NCBI GenBank assembly: GCA_023388715.1 | Contig: JAEWFT010000035.1 | Coordinates: forward strand, 18,315 to 82,314 | Direction of reading: 5' to 3' | DNA from: Pseudomonadota bacterium | GTDB taxonomy: Bacteria; Pseudomonadota; Gammaproteobacteria; Xanthomonadales; Xanthomonadaceae | DNA length: 64,000 bases | Shown: piece by piece, positions 46,688-56,350 of the stretch | Layout: every line of letters starts with the position of its first letter | Position numbering within the stretch: position 1 is the stretch's first letter | The notes under the pieces: model-generated | The model's database searches: none | What the model was told of the DNA's origin: nothing | What the model saw: the letters and a program-made list of their open reading frames with translations, nothing else | Program-made: the position numbers and the translations under genes

Positions 46688-48442
46688 ATGAGCAGCAAGC
46701 TGGATGCATTGAACCAGTGGGTGGCGGACGTCGCCGCCCTGACCCGTCCCTCCCGCATCCACTGGTGCGATGGCAGCGATGCCGAGAACGCCGCCCTGAT
46801 CGAGATGATGCTGGCCGACGGCACCCTGCACCGGCTCAACGAGGACACCCATCCCGGCAGCTACCTTCACCGCTCGCATCCGGACGACGTCGCGCGGGTC
46901 GAGCACCTGACCTTCGTCTGCACCAGCCAGCCGGAAGACGCCGGCCCCAACAACCACTGGATGGAGCCGGAAGAAGCGCACGCGCAGGTCGACGCGCTGT
47001 TCGACGGCTGCATGCAGGGCCGCACGATGTACGTCATCCCGTACTGCATGGGGCCAATCGACTCGCCGCTGTCGCGCTGCGGGGTGGAGATCACCGACTC
47101 GCCGTACGTGGTCGCCAACATGCGGATCATGACCCGCATGGGCGCGCCGGCGCTGGCGCGGATCGAGCGCGAGGGGTCGTTCGTGAAGGGCCTGCATTCG
47201 ACCGGCGAGCTGGATCCCAACCGCCGCTTCATCATGCACTTCCCGGAAGAGCTCACGATCAAGTCCTACGGCTCGGGCTACGGCGGCAACGCGCTGCTGG
47301 GCAAGAAGTGCCACGCGCTGCGGATCGCCTCGCACCAGGCGCGCAGCGAAGGCTGGCTGGCCGAGCACATGCTGATCCTGGGCGTGGAGAACCCGCAGGG
47401 CGAGACCCACTACATCGCCGCGGCGTTCCCGTCGGCCTGCGGCAAGACCAACTTGGCGATGCTGATCCCGCCGGAGGGCTACCGCGAGGCCGGTTGGAAG
47501 GTCTGGACCATTGGCGATGACATCTGCTGGATGCGTCCCGGCGCCGACGGCCGCCTGTACGCGATCAACCCGGAAGCCGGCTTCTTCGGCGTGGCGCCGG
47601 GCACGTCGGCGAAGTCGAACCCCAACGCGCTGGCCTCGATCCAGTCCGACACCATCTTCACCAACGTCGGCACCACCGCCGACGGCCAGCCCTGGTGGGA
47701 AGGCCTCGACAACGGCCAGCAGCCCGCCACCGACTGGCGCGGAGAACCGTTCGATGCGGCCAAACGCCCGGCCGCGCACCCCAATTCGCGCTTCACGGTG
47801 AGCGCCAGGCGGTGCCCCTCGTGGTCGCCGATGGCCGAGGACCCGCAGGGCGTGCCGATCTCCGCCATCGTCTTCGGCGGCCGCCGCGCCTCGCTGGTGC
47901 CGCTGGTGTTCGAGGCGCGCGACTGGTCGCATGGCGTGCTGGTGGGGGCCTCGATGGGGTCGGAGACCACGGCTGCCGCCACCGGCGCGGTGGGCGTGAT
48001 GCGCCGCGACCCGATGGCGATGAAGCCGTTCTGCGGCTACAACTTCGCCGACTATTTCGCGCACTGGCTGTCGTTCGACCGGGACGGCGCGAACCTGCCC
48101 AAGGTCTTCCACGTCAACTGGTTCCGCAAGGGCGACGACGGCCGGTTCCTGTGGCCGGGCTTCGGCGACAACCTGCGCGTGCTCGAGTGGATGATCAAGC
48201 GCGTCGAAGGCAAGGCCGGGGCGCAGGAGACCCCGATCGGGCAGCTGCCGCTGGAGGGCGAGCTCAACCTCGACGGCCTTGAGCTCGACGACGAGGCCCG
48301 CGAGAAGCTGTTCGGCTTCGACCGCGCCGCGTGGGCGGCGGAGTTCGCCGGCATCGGCCATTACCTGGACGAGTACGGCCCGCGCATGCCGCAGGCGCTG
48401 AAGGACCAGCAGGCCAGCATCGCCGCGTCGCTGGCCAGCTGA
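46688..48442 (+). CDS. pckG: Phosphoenolpyruvate carboxykinase (GTP)
   Basis: A 584-residue gluconeogenic enzyme that turns oxaloacetate and GTP into phosphoenolpyruvate. The P-loop PSACGKTNLAMLIP, the metal-binding IGDDICWMRP, SYGSGYGGNALLGKKCHALR and the nucleotide-binding FCGYNFADYFAHWL are all characteristic of the GTP class, not of the ATP class (pckA). AAGGA lies before the ATG at 46688. Being next to the fatty acid oxidation genes fits growth on fatty acids, where gluconeogenesis is required. Confidence 0.96.
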   Translation: MSSKLDALNQWVADVAALTRPSRIHWCDGSDAENAALIEMMLADGTLHRLNEDTHPGSYLHRSHPDDVARVEHLTFVCTSQPEDAGPNNHWMEPEEAHAQVDALFDGCMQGRTMYVIPYCMGPIDSPLSRCGVEITDSPYVVANMRIMTRMGAPALARIEREGSFVKGLHSTGELDPNRRFIMHFPEELTIKSYGSGYGGNALLGKKCHALRIASHQARSEGWLAEHMLILGVENPQGETHYIAAAFPSACGKTNLAMLIPPEGYREAGWKVWTIGDDICWMRPGADGRLYAINPEAGFFGVAPGTSAKSNPNALASIQSDTIFTNVGTTADGQPWWEGLDNGQQPATDWRGEPFDAAKRPAAHPNSRFTVSARRCPSWSPMAEDPQGVPISAIVFGGRRASLVPLVFEARDWSHGVLVGASMGSETTAAATGAVGVMRRDPMAMKPFCGYNFADYFAHWLSFDRDGANLPKVFHVNWFRKGDDGRFLWPGFGDNLRVLEWMIKRVEGKAGAQETPIGQLPLEGELNLDGLELDDEAREKLFGFDRAAWAAEFAGIGHYLDEYGPRMPQALKDQQASIAASLAS

Positions 48443-48519
48443 GCGCGCACGCCTACACCCGTTTCGACCCGAACCGCGCGTCCGGGCGAACAGCCTTCAC
48501 CGCCGCGAAGTGCCGCATG

Positions 48520-48549
48520 CGCGACGACGTCGGTTTTCGACGCGTCGCG
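48520..48549. repeat. 12-bp stem hairpin downstream of pckG
   Basis: CGCGACG-A-CGTCG pairs with CGACG-CGTCGCG around the loop GTTTT: twelve pairs with one bulged A. There is no T-run on either side, so it could be a transcript-protecting hairpin for pckG or a repeat-type palindrome. Confidence 0.55.
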
Positions 48550-48560
48550 GACCCGAAAGG

Positions 48561-48629
48561 GGAGTCCAGGCCAGCTGAATGGGTGCTTCAGCTCTGCTGT
48601 GCAGGCTGTAGCACCTCTCCGGCAACTCC
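48561..48629 (+). repeat. Nested stem-loop element
   Basis: Outer arms GGAGT (48561-48565) and ACTCC (48625-48629). The inner hairpin is GGTGCT/AGCACC, CAGC/GCTG and TGC/GCA closed by TGT (48582-48615). It looks like a structured RNA, but no known family is matched. Confidence 0.45.
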
Positions 48630-48829
48630 ACTTCGGCGCAAGAACGTGCTGTAAGCCCCCGTTCCCAAAGAAAAAACGTGATGTGGACGGGGAATTGCGA
48701 CAGGCACATTCCGATCCGTAAATATTGCGTTATGCTTCGGCCCACCAGTCGCAAGCGGTTCGCGTCTGAGCTTTGGTGGCCCTGGCCGTACCGGTGGGGT
48801 CGTCTTGAACCTTTGGAGAGAACCCCCGC

Positions 48830-51433
48830 ATGAACAACCTCAAGAAGCTGCCCAGCGCCATCAAATATGCGCTGTTTGTCAGCGCAGCCTCGCTCGCCGG
48901 CAACGCGCTGGCGCAGGACACCACCCCGCCCACCGACGAGACCACCACCACGCTTGACCGCGTGCAGGTGACCGGCTCGCGCATCAAGCGCGCCGATGTC
49001 GAAGGCGCGCTGCCGATGACCGTCATCAGCCGCGAAGACATCGAAGTCAGCGGCAAGGTCTCGGTGGCCGAAGTGCTGCAGACCTCCACCTTCAACTCGT
49101 TCGGCTCGTTCAAGCCGGCCTCGGGTTCCTCGGCGCAGTCGTTCTCCGAGCTCAGCCTGCGCGGCATGGGCGGCGGCCGCACCCTGATCCTGATCGACGG
49201 CCGTCGCGCCCCGATCTCCCCCCAGACCGGCGAAGGCCAGGACCTGAACTCGCTGCCGCTGGCCGCGGTCGAGCGCATCGAGATCCTGTCCGACGGCGCT
49301 TCGGCGATCTACGGCGCCGACGCGATCGCCGGCGTGGTCAACATCATCACCCGCAAGGATTTCAACGGCGGTGAAGTCTCGCTCGGCAAGAGCATCAGCC
49401 ACCGTGGCGGCGACACCGAGTCCGGTTCGGCCATCCTCGGCGCTTCCGGCGACCGCGGCCGCATGCTCGGCGGCGTGTCCTACGCCACCCGTGGCATTAA
49501 CTTCGTTCGCGACCTGGAATGGGTGGGTCGTGGTGCGTCGTCCTACGGTAACAACTACTACAACTTCGCTCTGGACTCCAACGGCAAGCGTGCGCCCACC
49601 AGCAAGATTGGTCCGGTTCCGGGTGGTTGCACCAACCCGGGCTTCTACCTGAACAACGCAGGTACGACGTGCCAGTACGACTACAATCTTGTTGCGGCCG
49701 ACACCGCTTCGATCGAGCAGTCCGGCGCGTTCGCGAAGGGCGACTTCCAGATCAACGACGACTGGCTGATCTACATGAACGCCAGCGTGACCCGCGTGGA
49801 GAGCTTCGGCCGCTTCGCGCCGACCCCGGAATTCGTCTTCCTGGGCGCCGCTTCCCCGAACAACACCACCGGCAAGGACGTCCTGCTCAAGCACCGCTTC
49901 GCCGCGCTCGGCCCGCGTGACAACTTCGACGACACCAACGTCTACGATTTCAACATGGGCTTCAACTGGCAGGCGACCGACAGCCTGTTCCTGGACTTCG
50001 GCCTGCGCCGCGCCGAGTCGCGCTTCGTCTCCCATGGCTACAACTACGTCAACATCCCGGTCGCGACCACGCTGTTCAACAGCGGCGCGTACAACGTGTT
50101 CAACCCGATCGGCAACACCGAGTCGGTGCTGAACCAGATCCGCACCACCACCTCGCGTGACGGCTTCTTCAAGCAGTCCGAGCTGTACGCGCTGGCCAAC
50201 CTGGACCTGTGGGAAATGGGCGGCGGCACCGCCGGCCTTGCGATCGGCGCCGAATACCGCGAGGAAGACTACGCCGACATCTACGACCAGCAGTCCGCTG
50301 CCGGCAACGTCGGTGGTTCGTCGGGCAACTCCTCGTTCGGCAAGCGCGACCAGACCTCGGTCTACGGCGAGCTGCTGCTGCCGATCACCGACATGTTCGA
50401 GCTCGACCTGGCGGTCCGCCATGACCGCTTCAGCGACTATGGCAACGCCACCACGCCGAAGATCTCGTTCCGCTTCCAGCCGCTGGACAACCTGACTCTC
50501 CGTGCCTCCTACGGCGAAGGCTTCCGCGCGCCGCCGCTGTCCATCCTGAACTCGCTCGACGCGTTTTCGGCCGACAGCGTGGTCCACGGCCCGACGGCCG
50601 ACCAGCTGGGCGTGCCGCGTGGTTCGTCGATCCAGATCAACGGCCTGCGCGTGGCTGCCCCGAACCTGCTGCCGGAAGAGTCCAAGCAGTGGAGCGCGGG
50701 CGTGGTGTGGGATCCGACCGACTGGATGAGCCTGCGCCTCGACCATTACAACATCGAGGTCGATAACCAGCACTTCTTCTACAGCGCCCAGACCGTCATC
50801 AACCGTGAGGATCGTGGCCAGTACCTGCCGGCATACCTGTACTCGCTGCGTGACCCGGCGACCGGTGCCCTGATCCAGGTCCGTGCCGGTTACGGCAACG
50901 AAGGCAAGATCAGCACCAACGGCTTCGACTTCAGCGGCCAGACCCGCTTCGACATGGGTACCTACGGCACCCTGCGCACGGGCCTGAACGTCAGCTACGT
51001 CAACAGCTACGAAGTGGCCAACCCGGTCACCGGCACCTCGACCGAGTTCGTCGGCCAGCCAGACGTTCCGAAGTGGCGCGCCAACCTGCAGAACTCGTGG
51101 GAGAAGGGCGACTTCTCGATCAACTGGACCGTCAATGCGTTCGACCAGACGCGTTCGGACGTCGAGACCCTGCTGGTGGACGACTACGGTTACACCTGCC
51201 AGCAGGTGGTCGACTACGGTTACACCAACAGCTGCTCGACCTCGGTCTACTTCACCCACGACCTGTCGTTCACCTACAAGACCCCCTGGAACGGCAAGGT
51301 CACCCTGGGTGCGCTCAACCTGACCAACCGCGATCCGCGCATCGACACGTTCTACTACACCCCGGGCTACAACCCGTCGCTGTACGACGCGTACGGTCGC
51401 CAGGTGTACATGCGCTACACCCAGAACTTCTGA
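48830..51433 (+). CDS. TonB-dependent outer-membrane receptor
   Basis: An 867-residue receptor. The signal peptide ends ALAQ at about residue 28, and a TonB-box-like segment TTLDRVQVTGSRIKR follows. The plug domain contains MTVISREDIEVSG, LRGMGGGRTLILIDGRR and the typical SDGASAIYGADAIAGVVNII. The rest is a 22-strand barrel ending YMRYTQNF. It belongs to the large Xanthomonad/Caulobacter group whose substrates are mostly sugars, peptides or unknown. No siderophore genes are near; the neighbours are a TPR-sulfotransferase and a methyltransferase on the same strand, separated by a terminator. Confidence 0.95.
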   Translation: MNNLKKLPSAIKYALFVSAASLAGNALAQDTTPPTDETTTTLDRVQVTGSRIKRADVEGALPMTVISREDIEVSGKVSVAEVLQTSTFNSFGSFKPASGSSAQSFSELSLRGMGGGRTLILIDGRRAPISPQTGEGQDLNSLPLAAVERIEILSDGASAIYGADAIAGVVNIITRKDFNGGEVSLGKSISHRGGDTESGSAILGASGDRGRMLGGVSYATRGINFVRDLEWVGRGASSYGNNYYNFALDSNGKRAPTSKIGPVPGGCTNPGFYLNNAGTTCQYDYNLVAADTASIEQSGAFAKGDFQINDDWLIYMNASVTRVESFGRFAPTPEFVFLGAASPNNTTGKDVLLKHRFAALGPRDNFDDTNVYDFNMGFNWQATDSLFLDFGLRRAESRFVSHGYNYVNIPVATTLFNSGAYNVFNPIGNTESVLNQIRTTTSRDGFFKQSELYALANLDLWEMGGGTAGLAIGAEYREEDYADIYDQQSAAGNVGGSSGNSSFGKRDQTSVYGELLLPITDMFELDLAVRHDRFSDYGNATTPKISFRFQPLDNLTLRASYGEGFRAPPLSILNSLDAFSADSVVHGPTADQLGVPRGSSIQINGLRVAAPNLLPEESKQWSAGVVWDPTDWMSLRLDHYNIEVDNQHFFYSAQTVINREDRGQYLPAYLYSLRDPATGALIQVRAGYGNEGKISTNGFDFSGQTRFDMGTYGTLRTGLNVSYVNSYEVANPVTGTSTEFVGQPDVPKWRANLQNSWEKGDFSINWTVNAFDQTRSDVETLLVDDYGYTCQQVVDYGYTNSCSTSVYFTHDLSFTYKTPWNGKVTLGALNLTNRDPRIDTFYYTPGYNPSLYDAYGRQVYMRYTQNF

Positions 51434-51457
51434 TCCACCGGAAGTCCGCAGTACCGG

Positions 51458-51488
51458 AAGGCCCCCGCAAGGGGGCCTTCTTCTTTTC
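51458..51488 (+). terminator. Terminator of the TonB-dependent receptor
   Basis: AAGGCCCCC-GCAA-GGGGGCCTT, a perfect 9-bp stem with a tetraloop, followed by CTTCTTTT. Confidence 0.92.
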
Positions 51489-51566
51489 GGCATGCGCGAC
51501 GCGGGACCGGCGCATTTCCACCGTCCGCTACAATGCGTGATTGCGCGCGCAGGCTCCGGCGGAAGA

Positions 51567-53117
51567 ATGGATCAGCAGGTGGACCACTGGCTCAACGAGG
51601 CCCGCAAGCTGGTCTCGCAGAAGAAGGTGGAGGAGGCGGCCGGCTGGTATGCGCGGGTGCTGGAGCGGCAGGAGCATCCCGAGGCACTGCTGCACCTGTC
51701 GTTCATCGCATCACGCGAAGGCCGCCACCGCGATGCGCTGGCGCTGACCGAGCGCGTGCTGGCGGTCGGCGTGGGCCAGGCGCCCAACCTGATCGGCGGC
51801 CTGCTGCAACGCCTGCGCACGTTCAACCAGTCGGAGGCGATGCGCGACTGGCTGGCCGGCGCCACCTTCCTGAAGGACATGCCGAGCCCGCAGATGCAGG
51901 TGTCGGTGTCCGCACAGCTGAGCTGGCTGGGCGACCACGAGGGCGCCGTGGGTTTCCTCGACCGCGCGCTGGCGATGGCGCCGAACGCGGCCCAGCTGCA
52001 CCTGGCCAAGGCGCAGATGCGCATGTTCCAGGGACGCTTCGACGAAGCCGAGCGGGGCATCCTGGAGTGCCTGCGGCTGGCGCCAGACCGCGCCGAGGCG
52101 TGGTGGACGCTGGCCGGGCTGCGCAAGTGGACGCGCGAGGACAACCACGTCGACGCCATCCGCAAGTTGCTGGCAAGCGGGCGGGCCAACCCCGGCGAGC
52201 AGGCCAACCTGCAGTACGCCCTGCACCGCGAGCTCGATACGCTGGGCGACATCCCGGCCGCATTCGCCGCGCTGGAGGCGGCGTGCAGGGCGCGTCGCGC
52301 CACGATCAGCTACGACGGCGAGCGCATCCGTCGCGTGTTCGCGCGGCTGAAGGCGCTGCCGTATACGCCTGCTGCCGGGGATGAGCCGGAGGCCGGGTTC
52401 ACCCCCGTCTTCATCGTCGGCATGCACCGCAGCGGCACGACCCTGCTCGAGCAGCTGATGGGCGGCGACCGGGGCGTGCTCAACGCCGGCGAGCTGCACG
52501 ACATGATGAGCAGCCTGCACTACGCCACCGACCGCTACTTCGGCTGGCTGGTGGACGAGGTGGCGCTGGACCGCGCCCCGGACATCGACCTGGGCGACGT
52601 CGGCCGGCGCTACCGCGACGGCGTGCGCTGGCGGCTGTCGGAATCGCACACCCACGTCACCGACAAGTGGCCGCCCAACCACGCCAACGTCGGCTTCATC
52701 CTTTCCGCGCTGCCCGATGCGCGGATCATCCACATGCAGCGCGACCCGATGGAGACCTGCTTCTCCAATCTGCGCGAGCTGTTCACCAGCGTCGCACCGT
52801 ATTCCTACGACCAGCGCGAGCTCGGCGACTACTACAACCAGTACCGCGACCTGATGGCGCACTGGCATGCGCGCTTCCCGGGCCGCATCCTCGACGTGCA
52901 CTACGACGCGCTCACGCGGAACACCGAGGCCACGATGCGGGCGGTGTCGGACTTCTGCGGCCTGCGCTATTCCGACGCGATGCTGCAGCCGCAACGCGAG
53001 GGCAGCGTGGCGACCGCCAGCGTGGTCCAGGTGCGCGACCAAGTGCGGGCGCGCGAGGTGCCCAAGTGGCTCCCCTACGAGCGCTACCTGCAGCCGCTGC
53101 GCGACGCGCTGCATTGA
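51567..53117 (+). CDS. TPR-repeat sulfotransferase (copy 1)
   Basis: A 516-residue protein. Residues 1-270 are helical TPR-like repeats (for example AVGFLDRALAMAPNAAQLHLA). From about 280 comes a sulfotransferase domain: the PAPS 5'-phosphate loop in VFIVGMHRSGTTLLEQL, and the 3'-phosphate motif RDPMETCFSNLRE. This architecture resembles tyrosylprotein sulfotransferase relatives found widely in bacteria. No signal peptide is seen, so it should act in the cytoplasm. The ATG at 51567 was chosen after GGAAGA; the upstream frame is in the leader. The methyltransferase follows after 31 bp. Confidence 0.88.
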   Translation: MDQQVDHWLNEARKLVSQKKVEEAAGWYARVLERQEHPEALLHLSFIASREGRHRDALALTERVLAVGVGQAPNLIGGLLQRLRTFNQSEAMRDWLAGATFLKDMPSPQMQVSVSAQLSWLGDHEGAVGFLDRALAMAPNAAQLHLAKAQMRMFQGRFDEAERGILECLRLAPDRAEAWWTLAGLRKWTREDNHVDAIRKLLASGRANPGEQANLQYALHRELDTLGDIPAAFAALEAACRARRATISYDGERIRRVFARLKALPYTPAAGDEPEAGFTPVFIVGMHRSGTTLLEQLMGGDRGVLNAGELHDMMSSLHYATDRYFGWLVDEVALDRAPDIDLGDVGRRYRDGVRWRLSESHTHVTDKWPPNHANVGFILSALPDARIIHMQRDPMETCFSNLRELFTSVAPYSYDQRELGDYYNQYRDLMAHWHARFPGRILDVHYDALTRNTEATMRAVSDFCGLRYSDAMLQPQREGSVATASVVQVRDQVRAREVPKWLPYERYLQPLRDALH

Positions 53118-53148
53118 CCCCGAACACCGATCCGGCAGGCCCCAGAGC

Positions 53149-54738
53149 ATGAGCACAGCAAGCGCGGAAACCCGCATGCGTTACGACGCACTTCCGTACG
53201 GCTCCTATTCGTATGCGCACAGCGCGCCGGAACAGCTGGAGGCGGTGGCGGCGCTGTTCGGGGTGGTCGCGCCCGACGTCTCCCGCGCCCGCATCCTCGA
53301 GATCGGCGGTGCCTCCGGCGGCAACCTGATCCCGGTGGCGCTGCGCAACCCGGCCGCGCGCTGCGTCGGGCTTGAGTTGTCCGAGGTGCACGTCGCCAGC
53401 GCCCGCGCGCACGCGGCGCGGCTGGGGCTCACCAACATCGAATTCATCCAGGGCGACCTGCTCGAGCTGGACCCGGCGACGCTCGGCCGCTTCGACTACA
53501 TCATTGCCCACGGCGTCTACAGCTGGATTCCCCCGCAGGCGCAGCAGGCGCTGCTGGCGCTGACCGAGGCCTGCCTGTCGGCGGAAGGCGTGGCCTATGT
53601 CAGCTACAACACCTACCCGGGCTGGAAGGCCAAGGAAGTCCTGCGCGACGCCATGCTGTTCCACGGCCGTGGCCAGGCTCCGGTCGACCAAGTGGGCTAC
53701 GGCCGTTCGATGGTCGAGTTCCTGCGCACGATCGCGCAGCAGGGCGGCATGACCGACTTCGCGCTGCGGGCCAACATCGAGCAGATCCGCAGCGCGCCGG
53801 TGGACTACCTGGCACACGACTACCTCGAGCCGTACAACCTGCCCTGCTACTTCCACCAGTTCCTGGACGCCGCCGCCGGCCATGGGCTGGCCTACCTGGG
53901 CGAGGCGTTGCCGTCGATGATGATGCCGGCGAACTACGGCGAGGACCTGGCGCGCCAGCTCTATGCCGCGGTGGGAGATGACCAGGAGCGGGTGGAGCAG
54001 TACCTGGACTTCGCGATCGACCGCGCGTTCCGGCAGACCCTGCTGGTGCGGCGCGAACGCGCCGGCACGATCCGGCGCCGTCCGGACCTGCAGGCGATGC
54101 GCCGGCTGCACGTCGCCCTGCGGCTCGACAGCGAGGAACCGGTGCGCTACGACGGCAGCCGCCAGCAGTTCATGTCGCCGGCCGGCGGCGGGATCGCCAC
54201 CAGCGCCGACGCGACCAAGCGCGCCATCGCGCGCTTGCGCGAGGCGTGGCCGGGGACGGTGTCCTTCGCCGAACTGGTGGCGCCCGCGGCGGATGGCGGC
54301 AGTGAGACCGGCAGCGACGCCGAGGTGCTGGTGGGCGACCTGGTCGCGATGCTGGCCATGCGGGGCCTTGCGCGCCTGCGCGCGCGCCCGGTGGTGCTCG
54401 GCAATGGCAGCGGGGGCATGCCGCACGTCGACCCACGCGTGCTGCGGATGCTGGAGGCGCTGCCGCCCGGGCAGGCGCACGTCACCAACGCCTGGCACGA
54501 CACCGTGGAACTCGGGGCGCTCGAGCGCTGGCTGTTGCCGCAGCTGGACGGGCGGCTGGACCGCACCGCGCTGGTGGAGCGGGTGGCGGCCCATGCGGCG
54601 GCAAACGGTGCGCTCCAGTCATCGTCCCGAAACGCCACGCAAGGCGCTGCCGCCGCGGAGGATCCGGCGGGCATCGTCGACCAGCTGCTGCAATGGTTGC
54701 CCGAAGCGGGCGTGCTCAAGGGCGACGCGACCGGCTGA
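53149..54738 (+). CDS. SAM methyltransferase with regulatory domain, PKMT-like
   Basis: A 529-residue protein. Residues 45-170 are a class I methyltransferase: ILEIGGASGGNLIPVA (motif I), GLELSEVH, FIQGDLLEL and YIIAHGVYSWIP. Next comes a region with YVSYNTYPGWKAKEVLRDAM and the methyltransferase regulatory domain (about 220-300), and a C-terminal winged-helix-like part with WLLPQLDGRLDRTALVE. This order is that of the rickettsial protein-lysine methyltransferases that modify outer-membrane protein OmpB. Substrate here is unknown. It is in an operon with the TPR-sulfotransferase and convergent with a second one. Confidence 0.85.
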   Translation: MSTASAETRMRYDALPYGSYSYAHSAPEQLEAVAALFGVVAPDVSRARILEIGGASGGNLIPVALRNPAARCVGLELSEVHVASARAHAARLGLTNIEFIQGDLLELDPATLGRFDYIIAHGVYSWIPPQAQQALLALTEACLSAEGVAYVSYNTYPGWKAKEVLRDAMLFHGRGQAPVDQVGYGRSMVEFLRTIAQQGGMTDFALRANIEQIRSAPVDYLAHDYLEPYNLPCYFHQFLDAAAGHGLAYLGEALPSMMMPANYGEDLARQLYAAVGDDQERVEQYLDFAIDRAFRQTLLVRRERAGTIRRRPDLQAMRRLHVALRLDSEEPVRYDGSRQQFMSPAGGGIATSADATKRAIARLREAWPGTVSFAELVAPAADGGSETGSDAEVLVGDLVAMLAMRGLARLRARPVVLGNGSGGMPHVDPRVLRMLEALPPGQAHVTNAWHDTVELGALERWLLPQLDGRLDRTALVERVAAHAAANGALQSSSRNATQGAAAAEDPAGIVDQLLQWLPEAGVLKGDATG

Positions 54739-54742
54739 GGCC

Positions 54743-56329
54743 TCAAGGCGTGCGGGGCGTGCCGATCTTGTGGCCCGCGGGCGAAAGCGCCCGCACCAGC
54801 GGCGCCAGGTGGTCGCGGTAGGCGAACCACTTCGGGCTCCTGGGTAGCGCCGGCGCGCTGCGCACCTGCACCGCGCTGGCGGTGCTCACCGTCCGCCCGG
54901 CGCGCTGCGGCTCGAGCATCGCCTGGCGCAGGTCCAGGCCCAGGAACTGGACGATGCGGTCCATCTCGTCCAGCGGCGTGCCCGCGAGCTGCGAATAGTG
55001 GACGTGCAGGATGCGGCCCGGGAATCGGTCCTGCCAATGCAGCATCAACGCCTCGTACTCGCGGAAGTACTGCGCAAGTTCCAGCTGGTCGTAGGAGTAG
55101 CGGCAGGTGGTTTCGGAAAACGGTTCGCGCAAGTTGGAGAAACAGGTCTCCATCGGGTCGCGCACCATGTGCAGGATCTTGGCGTTGGGCAGCGCGCGCA
55201 GGATGAAGCCGAGGTTGAGGAAGTTCGACGGCAGCTTGTCGGTGACAAAGCGGCGCCCGTCGCGGCGTGCCTCCAGCGAATCCAGGTAGCCTTGCCCGAT
55301 CTCGGCGTAGTCGAAGCCGGGCGATGCGCGGACGACCTGCAGGTCGAGTTCCCCCACGCAGTGGTGGTCGGCGGCGTAGCGAAGCTGGTGCGTGAAGTTG
55401 TACAGCTCGCCGGCCGCCATGACCTCGTCATGGCCGCTCAGCATCTGCTCCAGCAGGGTCGTGCCCGAGCGGTGCATGCCGACGATGAAGACCGGCGTGA
55501 ACGCGGCATCGGCGACGCCCGCCGGGAATGCCCCGAAATCAAGTCCGCGCAGCGCCGCGAACAGCGCCAGGGTGTCCTCCGCCGAATACTTCACGTGCCT
55601 GCGCATCGAGAAGCACGCGGTGCCGAGCGCCTTCGCCGCCTCACCGTGGTCGCCGGCCTGGTCGAGCAGGCGGTGCAGCGCGTAGGCCAGCAGCCCGCTG
55701 TCCTTGTTGTCGCGCGACCGCGCCAGCGCGGCGCGGATGCGATCGATCCAGGCGCCGGCCTCGGGCTGCGCCGGCAGGCGGCTCAGTTGCCACCACGCCG
55801 CCGCGTGGCCCGGCGCGATGCGCACGCAGTCCAGCAGGCGCTCGCGCGCGCGCGCGAAGTGGCCAAGGTTGATCAGGGTGACGCCGGACGCGGTCAGCAG
55901 CGCGGGATCGTCCGGATGCAACGCCACCGCGCGTTCGGTGTGCTCCAGTGCCAGCTCGGGCTGGCCGATGGCGCGGAACAGGAACGCGACGTGGGCGGCG
56001 ACGTCGGGCTCGGTACGCATCGCCTCCGGCATCCGCTCGATGAGCGCGCGCATCTCGTCGACGAGATGGAAGATCTTCAGCCGCGTCAGCAGGTGGACGT
56101 GCTGCTCCTTGCCGACCGGACCAAGCCGGTACGCCGCCAGCGCGTGCATCCGCGCCTGCCGGTAATTGTCATCCAGAGACTCCAGCCGCGACCGCTGCAG
56201 GTGGGCGATGGCAGCATCGCCGTTGGTCGCAAGCAGGGCATCGCTGGTGCGTCGGGCATCGCCCAGCTTGCCGCTGGCGATCTGCCGGCGGGCAAGCACA
56301 AGCAACTGAGTGGACGCCTGATCCAGCAT
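54743..56329 (-). CDS. TPR-repeat sulfotransferase (copy 2)
   Basis: A 528-residue paralogue of the protein encoded at 51567-53117, on the opposite strand and convergent with the methyltransferase, 4 bp from its stop. TPR-like helices fill about 1-260 (LALEHTERAVALHPDDPALL), and the sulfotransferase domain has VFIVGMHRSGTTLLEQML and RDPMETCFSNLREPF. The two copies share the whole architecture but differ in many positions, so they probably modify different targets or substrates. The unknown envelope gene follows upstream at 56351. Confidence 0.88.
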   Translation of the reverse strand: MLDQASTQLLVLARRQIASGKLGDARRTSDALLATNGDAAIAHLQRSRLESLDDNYRQARMHALAAYRLGPVGKEQHVHLLTRLKIFHLVDEMRALIERMPEAMRTEPDVAAHVAFLFRAIGQPELALEHTERAVALHPDDPALLTASGVTLINLGHFARARERLLDCVRIAPGHAAAWWQLSRLPAQPEAGAWIDRIRAALARSRDNKDSGLLAYALHRLLDQAGDHGEAAKALGTACFSMRRHVKYSAEDTLALFAALRGLDFGAFPAGVADAAFTPVFIVGMHRSGTTLLEQMLSGHDEVMAAGELYNFTHQLRYAADHHCVGELDLQVVRASPGFDYAEIGQGYLDSLEARRDGRRFVTDKLPSNFLNLGFILRALPNAKILHMVRDPMETCFSNLREPFSETTCRYSYDQLELAQYFREYEALMLHWQDRFPGRILHVHYSQLAGTPLDEMDRIVQFLGLDLRQAMLEPQRAGRTVSTASAVQVRSAPALPRSPKWFAYRDHLAPLVRALSPAGHKIGTPRTP

Positions 56330-56350
56330 GCCGCGGGGCTTGGAGGGCCC

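Larger units (their letters stand above)
48443..48829. other. Intergenic region with strong hairpins, no gene
   Basis: 387 bp between pckG and the receptor gene. It holds two structured elements (48520-48549 and 48561-48629), an A-rich stretch at 48667-48676 and a -10-like TATGCT at 48731-48736 about 100 bp before the receptor start. No -35 box or known riboswitch consensus is seen. The last 90 bp, including TTGGAGAG near the start codon, look like a 5' leader. Confidence 0.6.
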
